Shown piece after piece: positions 46,801 through 58,700 of a DNA stretch of 64,000 nt. The position numbers and the translations under genes are program-made. The notes beneath the pieces are model-generated. The model saw only the letters and a program-made list of their open reading frames with translations, searched no databases and was not told where the DNA came from. Each line of letters begins with the position of its first letter. The first letter of the stretch is position 1. Location: NCBI GenBank assembly GCA_033002965.1, contig JAURVB010006221.1:124001-188000 (forward strand). Direction: 5' to 3'. The stretch comes from Piper betle (Eukaryota > Streptophyta > Magnoliopsida > Piperales > Piperaceae).

Positions 46801-49195
46801 AGTCAGATCAATCATTAGATATCAACAAGATAAATTCTTCAGAGGTGACCCAATGATTAATAAATCTAAAGGGCTGGCCAACCTTTCTAGAGGAGGAGTG
46901 AGAATCAATGAGAATGGGAAGATAATCTGAGAGGCCATGATGCAAATGAAACACTTTAATCTTGGGGAAGAGGGAGGTCCATACCGAATTAGCACAAGCT
47001 CGATCAAGTCTTGCAACAATTTGAGCATGCCCATATTGAAGATTTGCCCAGGTAAATCTATTACCTATAAATCCCAAATCAATAAGGTCAGAATTATTTC
47101 ACAAACTTAACAGTCTTCTCTGATGAGAGTGGTGTCCAATTCCTCCTGACTTTTATTCAGGACATGGGACAAAGTTATGATCTCCACAATTAACCAAGGT
47201 TCATTGTCTCTAAGCTCAGTAATTTTTTGAAAGAAAGGAATTTTAGATTATCTTTAAGGCGACCATAGATTCCTCCAAAGCTAAACGCTTGGGAGGAGTA
47301 AGGATCTATAATGAGAGCAAACAGGATACGATGTTCAGACTTAACAATAGACACAGAGATAGGTTTTTTTCCAAGCCAAAAAGAGCCCTCCAGATCTACC
47401 CAAACTAGGAGTGATGAAAAAATTATAATGATGAAACCATCTATTGAAGAACAGAGGAGCGCTGGAATTATCAAAAAAATTGGTTTTAGAGAGGAAAATT
47501 ATATCAGGTTTTTTAAGCCGAATAAGTCTAGGAAATTCTATAGGAAAATATTTCCTACCGGAACCACTAACGTTCCAGGATATAAAAATCATTATGAAGC
47601 AGGAAATAAAAAATGTGCTATAAGATATTGGTAAGAAGAGAGCAAAACCTGGATAGGAGTGATATCGTGAACATGTTCCCAGATCCTTGTTGGAGAGGAG
47701 GATTTGCCGTCATTGTGCTTAGTGGAGGGTCCAGACTCATCAAGTAATTGACGTTCAGTATTACAAAGTTGGAGCATTGGAGGAGCATGAACGCCTCTCC
47801 ATGATAGAAAATCTGTTAAAATAGGATCATCCCAAGATGTGGCTATTGGTCCGCAGATAGAGCCTTTAGAAGATGTGGCTATTTGGTCCGCAGATAGAGC
47901 CTTTAGCCACCTGCACTTGTTGTCCGACGGCAAAACATCATCCCCATCAAAGATAACTAGATAAGCCTTGTAAAGTAAGTTAATGATAGGAATATCTTCA
48001 GGGAGCTTTTTAATTCTGCTTGTATAGACATGGTTAAAACTAGCTCCTTTCCTTTATCAGCATCAGGTTTCTGTTTAAACGACCAATAGAACTGTCTTCC
48101 TCTACCTCACCATTGCTCCGAATTGATGGGACAAGACTACGAAGGATATCATAGCGTTGGGCTGATCGAGGAGGTGAGGGCAAGGCATAGTCAGGCAACA
48201 GGTCTCCAAAATTTTCCTGACAATCCTACCAACTCTTTTCATCCTAGGAGGGAAGGATGGTGAATGACCCAAAAGTGCTGACACAGCAGGTGAAGGATAA
48301 GGAAGCAGTTGTGGAGGGAACCCTGGCGGATATATAGTAGGGTCATCAGTCCTAAGTGGATCCTTGAGACCCACTAAATCTATTGGCTTTGGCCACTGTA
48401 GAGATTTAGGACCGGTGCTATTCTTCTTACCCAATTCTCTCTTAACGAGGGTCCAAAAAGATGAACATTCTCACTGACCGCATCTTCTTCTTTTATCTCA
48501 GAAAGATGGTTTTCATGGTAATCAGAACAATTACTCAGACGGTGACCAACTCGGCCGCTTCTAAGGCAGAAGCATAAAATTTTAATTCTTTCATAAACAA
48601 TCAAGCCCTAAACGAGGTTCTCTCTCATTCAGCTTGAAGACTAGGGAGCCTAAAGGAGAGGACAACGGGATTTTAACATAATCACGAATGAATCCATTCA
48701 CCACAAACAGTGCAGGTTCATCGTCTCTAGAAACCACCTCAAGGTTAACCTTCTGAAATAATTACTTAGCAGCAGAATCATAGAGATATCTTTCATTAAT
48801 ACAATGAATTTGGATCCAACATAAAAAACAACTAGGGACGAAACACTCATAATCTACGTGATCATTCTATTCTTCAACTGCAAATAACGAACTGTAAAAT
48901 ATAGTTATCCGAATCTTCGACAAACTTGAGAAGATAACGGTGAATGCATCTCTTCTTAATGACCGGGTTTTTGGATACTCCGGAGGCTTTCGAATAGCCG
49001 AGATAATAGTAGATTGAGCAGCAGACGGGGCCGGGAGGAGCTTACCGATATAGCGGATGTCGCATGCAGCAATAATCTCTTCAACTGAATACCCTCTTTG
49101 TTTTTAGATAGCTGCAGAAGTTTCAACTTCTCGATTACATCGGGAGGGAATTGCAGCAAGGGTCCATACACGCACTCTGGCAAATCCAAATCCAA
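43866..49195 (-). mobile_element. Plant L1-type LINE, degenerate, nearly full length
   Basis: Reading from 49195 down: ORF1 start (MDLDLPECVYGPLL...), a zinc-knuckle region near 48520-48570 (CLRSGRVGHRLSNC, second Cys replaced by Ser), an endonuclease part (47592: ISWNVSGSGRKYF, KPDIIFLSKTNF, SGGLFLAWK; 47077: GFIGNRFTWANL, RLDRACAN, LSDYLPILI), a reverse transcriptase (45962: AMKLDISKAFDRLKWNYI, SRG-like CRGIRQGDPLLPLLFIL; 45644: THLMFADDTIILYK), a zinc-binding RT-associated region (44509: DQCPSCLNAFETVLHLFSYC) and an RNase H (44259: DGGTGMRARNSEESELRAFQKAL, FISDSQN). Frames are broken many times. A T-rich tract on the plus strand at 43830-43862 fits the poly(A) end. RT motifs are kept; endonuclease residues are altered, so it is dead. 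Confidence 0.85.
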
Positions 49196-50340
49196 ATCGA
49201 ATAAGGATCAGGGAAGTATAGGGACAGTGATTGGGGAAGGGTGGAAAGAAGTAAGGGGAATGATTAATGATTAATGATGAACGAAAGTGGTGGGAATAGT
49301 GGGGTTGAGACTATATTCAAACATGAAGGCCAGTGAAAGGGACAAGCTTGATGCTCTTCAAAAAGTGGTGCACAATGATGCTAAATTCGACTCGATTTGT
49401 TCACAACCACAGCGTTCTTATCGATTTCAATTGAGTATTTAAAAAAAAAGAAAATTTATCTATTAATATTAGGCTATGGAAATTGGCATGAAGTAGCTTA
49501 AAATAAATTATATTTCTCTATCAGATGCAACCATGAAGTTAGTGGGGTGTTGCAACCATAAGATTTGCTCCAGCAAGTATTAACAAAGAGAAACATTAAC
49601 AATCAAAGAAGAATAAATCTATGACCCACAATCATGTTAACTCTTGAACTCTTTCAGAATATTATAGGCCACCCAATTAAATTAGTTGGGGAAGATAATC
49701 TAAAAGGATTTATTATTGACGTCTTAAAATAAAAGATAAATTTTATCATATATTGCTAGGATACTCGGAACCTAACATGATTCTAAATAAATTATACTAC
49801 AAACAATTTACATTAAAAAGCAATCACGATAAAATTTAAAATAAATAAATAAAGTTTTTCTTAAAAGTGATATAAAGGGTCAACCGACCAAAACAACAAT
49901 GTATAAATAAATGAATATATATATATATATATATCACATTATCTAATTTTTAAGTGATATTAACAAAATCTTTTATATAAACGGGTCTTGACCTATCTAT
50001 TTATTTTATCTATCAATTCTATTATATCATCACAATTATCATCGTAAATTTAGTGTCGACTAATCTATTCATTACATTTGTCATATCTGCCATATCATGT
50101 ACAATCTATGACTTGAGTCAAAATTTTATATTAACGAACTAATCGGCTTAATCGTGGATTTAAGTCGTTAGTTTCATGACTTTTGTGTTGAACCGAGGTC
50201 AACCGCGTGTTATGAGCCGTGCGGGTTAAGTATACCCGATTATATAATGATAACGTCAATAAAATAATAAGAAATAAATTACTATAATATATTATTGTAT
50301 GAATACATATTCTCTTTTATGTATTTGATCATAAAATTAT
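49196..50340. other. AT-rich stretch between the LINE and GRP unit C
   Basis: Contains (AT)n at 49916-49933 and no gene. The LINE 5' boundary is somewhere around 49200-49260. Confidence 0.35.
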
Positions 50341-50700
50341 TTTATGCCAAATAATGCATTAGGACGTGTTGTACAATAATTTGGGTTGGCTATCACTTAT
50401 AAAATATATCATTTTGATATTATGATGTATATTATATTTTATAAGATTTTTTTCAAAAAATTTAGATTTTTTTAAATTTATTAAAAATTAATTATTATTT
50501 TTAACTTCAGTTAGAATTGAGTTAATTTTTACTCACAAAATTATCACCAAACCCTCCCTCCCTAACCCGTTGCTGGCCGCTGCACCGCTACCGATGAACG
50601 CCACGGAGTTGTTGATGTATTGTCCACAGCATTCCTGGCTATCACCCAACCTCCACAACCCCTCAATGCCATGCTCTAACACCGTGCTTTCCTGCATTTA
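50341..50700 (-). mobile_element. Old inverted relic of the LTR-like family, second copy
   Basis: The plus strand carries GCATTAGGACGTGTTG, GGGTTGGCTATCACTTATA, ATATCATTTTG, ATATTATATTTTATAAGATTTTTT, a decayed AACTTCAGTTAGAATTGAGTT hairpin and then GC-rich sequence. This is the same series as the minus strand of the young elements (GAATTAGGACGCGTTGG, GGGTGGGTTATTAGTTATA, CATGTCATTTGGATG, then the hairpin). It is more diverged than the 11.1-kb relic. Confidence 0.5.
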
Positions 50701-50719
50701 TTCATCATCTACTTAGGTA

Positions 50720-53700
50720 GCAAAACTATTTTTGTTTAAGTAATCTTGATCATTTTCTTTCAATTTTTGTAAAATTTTAAAAATACTGGCAAAATAGTTA
50801 ATATAGGTTGCAATCGTGTGCGGTTCCCTTTGAAATATTTTTCATGGGTCCCAAATACAATGAATTACCTAAGCCTACGGATTTAGTGAAGAAAAGTGTT
50901 ACAACAATCTAAATAAGAAGAAATTTATTTATTCATTATAATTTTTGTAAACATCATTAATTAATATAATTTATACAAATATAATATTTGATATAACAAA
51001 TCCCTACCCGTTAACAAGATATTTAAAAAATATCCTATCCAATTAAGAATAGAATAATTTTATTATTTTATTAATTTTATTCTTTTGCCCAAGAGAACTA
51101 CTATATTAGCTGGCAGTGTCCATCGGATTCTTTACAGATGAGGGGTTTACGTACCACCTAATTAACAACCAATCAGGTTTCACTGGTTCTAAATAAAAAA
51201 TTACTGAAACTACTTTTGTTTCGGTAATCTTTTTGAATATCAAATCCTATTTTCTTTTAATTTTTAAAAAATATTAAAAAATGACAAAATAGTTAATAGG
51301 TGGTGATCGCTGGAGTTCCCTTCAAAATATTTCAATGGGTTCCAAATATAATGAATTATATAGAACTTCGGATTTAGTGTAGCAAGTCCTACAACAATCT
51401 AAATTAAAAAATAATAATTTATTATTACAATTTTTTTCAAACATCATTATCTAATATAATTTATATACATATATAACACTTGATATAATATATCCTAATA
51501 AATCCCTGCTAAAGATATTTTTAAAATATATCCTATCTAACTAAGATTAACATAATTTTATTATTTTTATTAATTTTATTATTTTTGTTGAACATATAAC
51601 TATGGAAGCTCGGTTTCTTTAGAGATGGAGGAGGCGTTCTCGTGCCACCTACATTAACAGCAATCAGATTTCTTCTGTTCTAAATAAAAAATCATAGAAA
51701 ATATAAAATACGTCGTCCAAAACTTGTAAAATTAGGGATAAGGGGCGGTTTTCTTACGATCAGATTTAGCCTCGCTCATCTACGCGTCAACTAAGCTACA
51801 GCCTTTACGAGAATACAAGGGCGTACATGAGCTGAACATTGAGATCATTTGTTTCAATTGTTGACCGTAATTAGCGTCGTAATTATTTGAGGTGACTCCT
51901 CGTCATTCAAATTAAAGATAAATCCCATCCAACAACTTTTGTCGAAACAAAATGTATGTTGTGCAAAGCCTCGTCGAGGGATCCAACGACAAAACAAGCC
52001 CTTGTAAAGAGTTAAATCCGAGGAACTGTGCATTACGTCTCCATAGAAAGAGGGAAAAAAGGAGATTCCAAACAAAGGGTAGACGCACAACTTTGATACA
52101 ATAACGGCGGAGTGAAGCAACCAACCAGTTGCTTATGCACTCATTATTAAGACGCTAGAGCATGCAGTGCTCTTAGATCATAAGAGTATATACTCATAAC
52201 GCATGCGAGCTAGAGATAGTTTTGAGAGCTCTCTCAACTAGTTTTGAGGCTTGCCCAGGGCGTTAACACGCGCAGCCTCCTCTGCTGTTGCGCAACACCA
52301 GCAGCCGGTGTAGTAACAGCATCTGTAGCAGCTACCAAAGCCACCGTAGTGACAGCCGACGCAGTAACCTCCGCCGCCATAGCCACCGACACGACCGCCA
52401 TGTCTTTCTTGCGAATCATAGACGCCTGGCTTCACAGCCGCCGTCTCTACACCACCCAACCAACATATGTTACAAAAAATGCAGTCTGAACACTTAGATG
52501 GATGTATCATGATACTTGAATGTTAAACCTACTCTTAATGATTAATTAATACAGAATCATCACATGGAAAAAACTATGTACAGTGACATATCACACATAT
52601 AAGTGGCCATATACGCCATATTAATTAGTTTTCTGATCATGGCTACTAAAAGAATTAACAGACAATATGCACGAGACAGTTAAATCACTTTTACTCTCCT
52701 CTTTCGCTGTCCCGGCAAGCTCTCTTGCCGCCATAGTGGTAAAGAGAAGTGATAGAAGGCTAAAAAGAGCACAAGCCTCTTCGAAGCCATTATCTCGACT
52801 CACAAGATCACTCTTAACTATCGGAAGTCTTGAGATGAGAGAAACTTAGCTAGACCGAAATAGAAAAGCAAGCAAGGACTACAAGCCATATTTATTGATA
52901 TAAGGGTTAGTACTGTTGAGTGAAGTGGAAGAGCTCAACTCTCAGACGTGCAATGACGTATGACCGGCCGGCATGAAAGACGTGAACTTAGAATAGTTAC
53001 ACTACTGATTGTCATTAGATACCTCCAATGAATTCATAAGAAATATTTGGGGAGAGATACTGCATTTAATACTCAAATTTGATTTGACGGTGATACGTGA
53101 CACAAATATAGCTACCCATCTGGTTCCGATAAGATAGTATCCTCCCCAGAAGGGGCCAAATGCTTGGTCTAGAGGGATGTACCGTGAGACGTGAGATACC
53201 TTGCATTGCTTCGGCGGGAATCACAGGCTCGTCTTTGTAAACATAAGGTGGACGAGGAAACAACTGCCACGAGATAGATACGTTATTATGTTCGATGCTG
53301 ATACATCGGCACCCATTTTACGTAAGTGCCACACGGTGGCCGCAAATATTACAACCGATCTTTCTTTGAAACTTCGTCTGTTCGAGACCCAAAAATTTTA
53401 TATATATTATTTTTCTCAAATTTTTCATTTTTTATGCATTCACAAATTAAATAACAAATAAATTTTTTAGTAAACAAAAAACGGATATATTTCCTGTCCT
53501 AAATTACTAAAAAATCAATCACATTCAATTACTTCAATATGGTATCATATTGTTAGGTGTTCCTTGAAGCTTTGAGCCTTGAAATGAAGAAAAAAAAGGT
53601 TCCCCTTGAAGAAAATGATTTGTACATAAAAAATATATGCTACATGCTTATCATTCATTAGTAATTGTAAAACACATCCTTATCATTAAAACGTCGGTGG

Positions 53701-54560
53701 TTGAATACTTTTGTTGTTTTGCACAACGGGTCGGAATGGGTTTGGTCCTGACTTGGACCAAATTAATTAGCTTACCTAACTCCGTATATATGAATATACA
53801 TGCGTCCATCGATTCCTTTTCTGGATTAAATTTGGTTTCGAACCTAGGCCAAACCTGTAATATATATATTTCTACTTTCATGTATAACTGCATAAACCCT
53901 ATTAATTCTTGTAATAATGTTCTTTCATGTGTAAGAAAATCAGTCGTATCTTTGAGGTTTTCTATAAACATTATAAACTATAATAATTAGGAAACAAAAT
54001 TTATCTTTCTTTTTTTCCAAGGCCCGGTCTACATTGGGCCTGATCTCTTAAGCCTTGAACAGAAAGGCTTAAAAGTGACGGAAACCTGATTTGGTGGACC
54101 AAATCCGATAGTTTTGGTTCGGGTCGGGTCCGGTAGGAGACTGTTTTATCCAAACCTATCTACAAGCATCTGTGGGTATTCTTGTAATGAGATCCAAATA
54201 GGCCAGGGTGCATTACTACGTCGTACCTGGGCCAAGCGCCAAAGGGACCCTGGAGAGAGTATAGCCTTGTGATTGTGGGAAAAGAAATAAAAAAAATAGG
54301 ATCTAAAGCAAGAGGAGACGGTGAGATGGATTTATCACCGATCTTTCTACATAGATAAAGGTAGTGAATGAGTGAGCGAGTTCTAACTTGTAAATAAATT
54401 TGATTTAAATAATTCGAAATTTATTTAAATTTAATTTGAAATCGAACGAGTTTTAAATATATATATTTAAATTTAATTCTAATATTTTTTTATATATTTG
54501 AACTTAATTTAAATTTAAATATATTTATATTATTTAATTTTTTTAAGTTCGAATTAAAGA
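50720..54560. repeat. GRP tandem array, unit C
   Basis: Same order as unit B. Its 3' block of ~480 bp is itself present twice in tandem (about 50720-51190 and 51205-51690), each with GTTAATA[TA]GGT(T)G, TTCAATGGGT- or TTCATGGGT-type text and CATCATTA. The promoter side is copied again in unit D. Confidence 0.7.
52238..52790 (-). CDS. GRP-C: glycine-rich protein paralogue with shortened repeat and frame break
   Basis: Exon 1 is 52689-52790 (donor AAAA|GTGATT) and exon 2 is 52238-52446 (acceptor GGTGTAG|AGACGG). It starts MASKRLVL, then the signal peptide continues in another frame (LLSLLFTTMAARELAGTAKEESK), with the switch at the same T5 run as GRP-B; exon 1 is one base short of phase 1. The mature region keeps AAVKPGVYDSQ, a much reduced Gly block (GGRVGGYGGGGYC) and the family tail (CCYYTGCWCCATAEEAARV, ALGKPQN). 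It lacks the GGGGYH array of GRP-B and the intronic inverted copy, and its TATA box is degraded. It is either a decaying paralogue or, if the T run is miscalled, a short functional GRP. Confidence 0.65.
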
Positions 54561-55503
54561 TAGAGAGAGACTTGACGAGGCTAACATGGCGAAACAAACA
54601 AGGAATTAAAAGCCATGTTTATACGTCGGGCTCGAGGGGTTAGTACTGACAAGTGAAGCGGAAGAGCTCAACTTTTAGACGTGCAATGACGTATGACCGG
54701 CCGGCATGAATGACGTGAACTTACATGTTACAGTACTGATTGTCATCGGATACCTCCGATGAATTCTTAAGAGATATTTGGGGAGAGATATTGCATTCAA
54801 TACTCAAATTTGATTTGATGGTGATACGTGACTGAAATATAGCTACTGATCTGTTCCGATAAGATATATCCTCCCCAGAAGCGGCCAAATGTCTCTTCTA
54901 GAGGGATGTACCGTGAGACGTGAGATACCTTGCATCGCTTCGATGGGGGTCACAGACTCGTCTTTGTAAACATAAGGTGGACGAGGAACAACTGCCGCGA
55001 GATAGATACGTTATTATTTCGATGCTGATACATCGGCACCCATTTTACGTAAGTGCCACACGGTGGCTGCAAATATTACAACCGATCTTTCTTTGAAACT
55101 TCGTTTATTGAAGACCCGCACAAAATGTATATATATATTATTTTTCTCAATTTCTTCATTTTTTATGCATTCACAAATTAGATAACAAATAATTTTTTCT
55201 TAGTAAACAAAAAAACGTATGTGTTTCCTGTCCGAAATTACTATAAAATCAATCACGTAAATTACTTCAATACGGTATGTATTCCTTGAAGCTTTGAGAC
55301 TTAAAATTAACAAAAAAAGGTTCCCCTTAAAAAAATCGATTAGTGCATAAAAAATATATGCAAACAGCTTATCATTCATTAATAATTGTAAAACATATCC
55401 TTCCCACTACAACGTCTGTGGTTGAATACTTTTGTTGTTTTGCACTATTGGTAGGGATGGGTTTGGTCCCGACTTAGACTAAATTAATTAGCCCTACCAA
55501 ACT

Positions 55504-55540
<37 letters not shown>

Positions 55541-55773
55541 TCCATCGATTCCTTATCCGGATTAAATTTAGTTTCGAACCCAAGCCAACCTGATAATATA
55601 TATATTTCTACTTTCATACATAACTGCATAAACCCAATCAATTCTTGTAATAATTTTCTTTCATGTGCAAGAAAATCTATTATATCTTTGAGGTTTTTTA
55701 TAAGCATTATCAATTATAATAATTAGGAAATAAAATTTGTCTTTTCTTTTTTTCCAAGGCCCGGCTATATTGG
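54561..55773. repeat. GRP tandem array, unit D: promoter without a gene (left part)
   Basis: Homology to units B and C begins at about 54560 (GAGAGACTTGACGAGGC against GAGAGACTTAGCTAGGC in B), roughly 50 bases upstream of where the ATG should be, and runs through the whole promoter (GACGTGCAATGACGTATGACC, TTTGGGGAGAGATA, GACTCGTCTTTGTAAACATAA). The two exons, intron and 3' flank are absent. (AT)n lies at 55506-55538. It continues at 61773 after the inserted elements. Confidence 0.75.
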
Positions 55774-58700
55774 TGTAACACCCCAATCCGGTTTACTCTT
55801 AACACGGACCGAAACTGTTACAAAAGATCGAACTACTCGTAAACCGATTAAGTTGGCTGACCCAAAACCTAAACGGCTACGACATAACCCTCTCGACATC
55901 TCAAGATGGAGCACGCCGCTAATGCGTAAACAATATATAAATGAGATGCAAACCCTAACAGGATACTACGTGGATGCCATGATTATAACTACACACCAAA
56001 ATAATCAAAATACCAACAAAATTCATAAAACCTGGAATAAAACAGACAGAACTTCCCCTAAAAGTACAATAAGGGGACGACCTGTTAAAATACGATACAA
56101 TATAGTATATATAAAACAATAATTTATATCGCAACAAATCATCCATACATACTGTAATTGGGTCTAGCCCACCTGCAATCTCATACTGAGCTCATTTGGT
56201 TCCTTTCATATCAGCATAGCACATCATTAGAGCTTTTCTCAAAACATTTCCACGCATTTCTAAAACATGGCATACAAGCCGCACAAACACATGCATAAAT
56301 ACCAATATATAAATCTACTACAAAAGCCAATCACATCATATCTTACGCAAAAGTCGGCGCGGCACTAGGTATGTGTGTGCAATGCAAGCGCTACTCCTTC
56401 GTCGAGGCCGGCATACACCAATCATCATCCTCACCTACATATAGTAGAAAAACGTCAGCAACGGGTGTCACTGGTCTGGAAATAACTAATATCAAACTTG
56501 AACATGAGAGCAAACTCTCATGAAAAACAAACCATCATATATCTTCCTCAAGAACTCTCATAAGGGCAACTACAAAGGAGCCGTCGAGCAGCTGACTCAA
56601 CAACATCCTGATCTATCTGGTACTATGCCGCTCACGACACTTCTTTTTCAGTACTTCTCGTAAAACTTTTATCCTAAGCCCTCTCCGAACCTCCATATTA
56701 CTCCTGGCCTTGAGCACGTAGACCGAGCACTCTCAGGCAGTCGCCTTTACTACCCTTTGAACCACAAGTCTGGACATGCGCTGTACTAAACAGTACCCGT
56801 AAACCTCCACGTCCTCCAGGTGTGAGGAACTCAAACGCGGAGTTGTCAGGATCCCTCGGGAATGGAACAGTCCGCTGGCACTAATCCAGAGCCCGCTTTG
56901 ACTGGCACGACATCCGCTCATGGTACGTGCAGTCGACTCATCTTCTCTTGTCTCACTGAAAACTCGATAAAACTATTTATAGGGCTGGGTCGAGATTTAT
57001 TATAATAGGCCCGAAGGCAGCTTGAGGTAGATCTCATTTTTGAAAATAAGCTCGAGGGATCTCATCCTCGAGGGTTATTAATTCCGATAACAATCGACCA
57101 AATGACCCGTGTTAGGTGGGGTCCAATAAATCATCCACCTGACACGTCCTACGATCAATAAATCAAATCGCCGACAGAGTAGAGCGATAAAACCTGATAA
57201 GCGTGTCCTAACGGACCTGTCAGAAGCTCCAAGCGCAGTCTCGTGCCTAGACGGCGAGCTCCTGCAACGAACCTACATGAACATAACTATTTACTAACGC
57301 CCATACATATATAATGCACGCCTATATAACTAATATATCCACATGCATTACAATAATCTAATCAAACATGACAATCATCTTGACAATTACCCTACATCTC
57401 TAATTGTCAAGCAAGTTAATAATTTTATCATTTCATATGTTACTTATTACCTAGCACTTTTAATTCCAATTTCAAAGCATACCTATTCCAATTAGATGAC
57501 AATGGTTTAATCGATTTAATCTATTTAACTTAATGCTAGCATGAAAAACCTAATTCATCCAAATTCATAAATTAATTAGTTAACAAGCATTTAATTAACT
57601 ATTCAACGGTTTACTAACAATTTCATTAGTAAGCATTTACATCATACAACACAATTTACGCTAATCATAACAGGTTTATCATAATCATGATTAATTAAAC
57701 TAAAATCATGAAGTTAATACAATTAATTCTAATATGCTACCATGACCACACATGTATGTAATAATTCAAAAAGGAAGGAAGAACCACCTCGCGATCGGCG
57801 CTAAAATTGGTGCCGACGGACGAAGGCGGTGAAGGCGAGTCAGCGGTTTTCCGGCAGCTCCAGTAGTTTTCCGGTGACTGCTCCGGCGAGGCAATCGGAG
57901 GTAGGGGTTAGCACCGTCTCGGTGAGCTGGACCTAACGGTGGTGACGACAAGGGCAACCGCGGCGGCGATGGCCCCCGACGGCGGCGTCGAGTGCGGTCG
58001 GGGCGGTATGCCGCTCCGATCAAACCCACGGTCGGCCTCAACGGCGGCGCTAAGCAAGGAGGAAAGGTAGGGAAAGTCGAGGGAGAAGCTCCGGCGTCAT
58101 GGCGGCGGCGATCCGGTGCAGACGGCGGTGGAATCGCGTCGAGAACGGCAGGAAATCGAGGGCGATTTCTGGCGTGGCGACGGCTGGACGGTGGCTGGGC
58201 GTGGTCGAGGAGGCAAGGCGACGACAAGACCGGGCTGGGCGGCATCGATCAGCGGCGGTCCGGCGTCGACGGCGGTGGCAAAGTCTCAAGGGCGGCGGCG
58301 GTGAAAACGTGGGTTGGGGGAGGAAGATGAAAAGTATAGGGGGTGGCAAAGCTGTAAATAAGACTTGACTCGACACCGGCTCGAGTCAAGAATGATAACG
58401 GACTCGGAATAAATCCTAGAAAAATCTAGAAAAATTGGGAAAAATCCCATAAAATCAAATAAAACACCACAACATCCAAATGACATGCCGTACAACTAAT
58501 AACCCACCCGAATACCATCTAACGCGTCCTAATGCGTTATTCGGCCTAAACTAATTCTACGGTCACAACATAAAAAAATAAAATCATCAACTGTGTATGT
58601 AACACCCCAAATCCGGTTCACGCTCGTGAACCAAACTGGCATGTTATAGGCCCCGGTTAGGTTGGCTAACCCGAACCTAACTCGTGCGGATCCAATCTCG

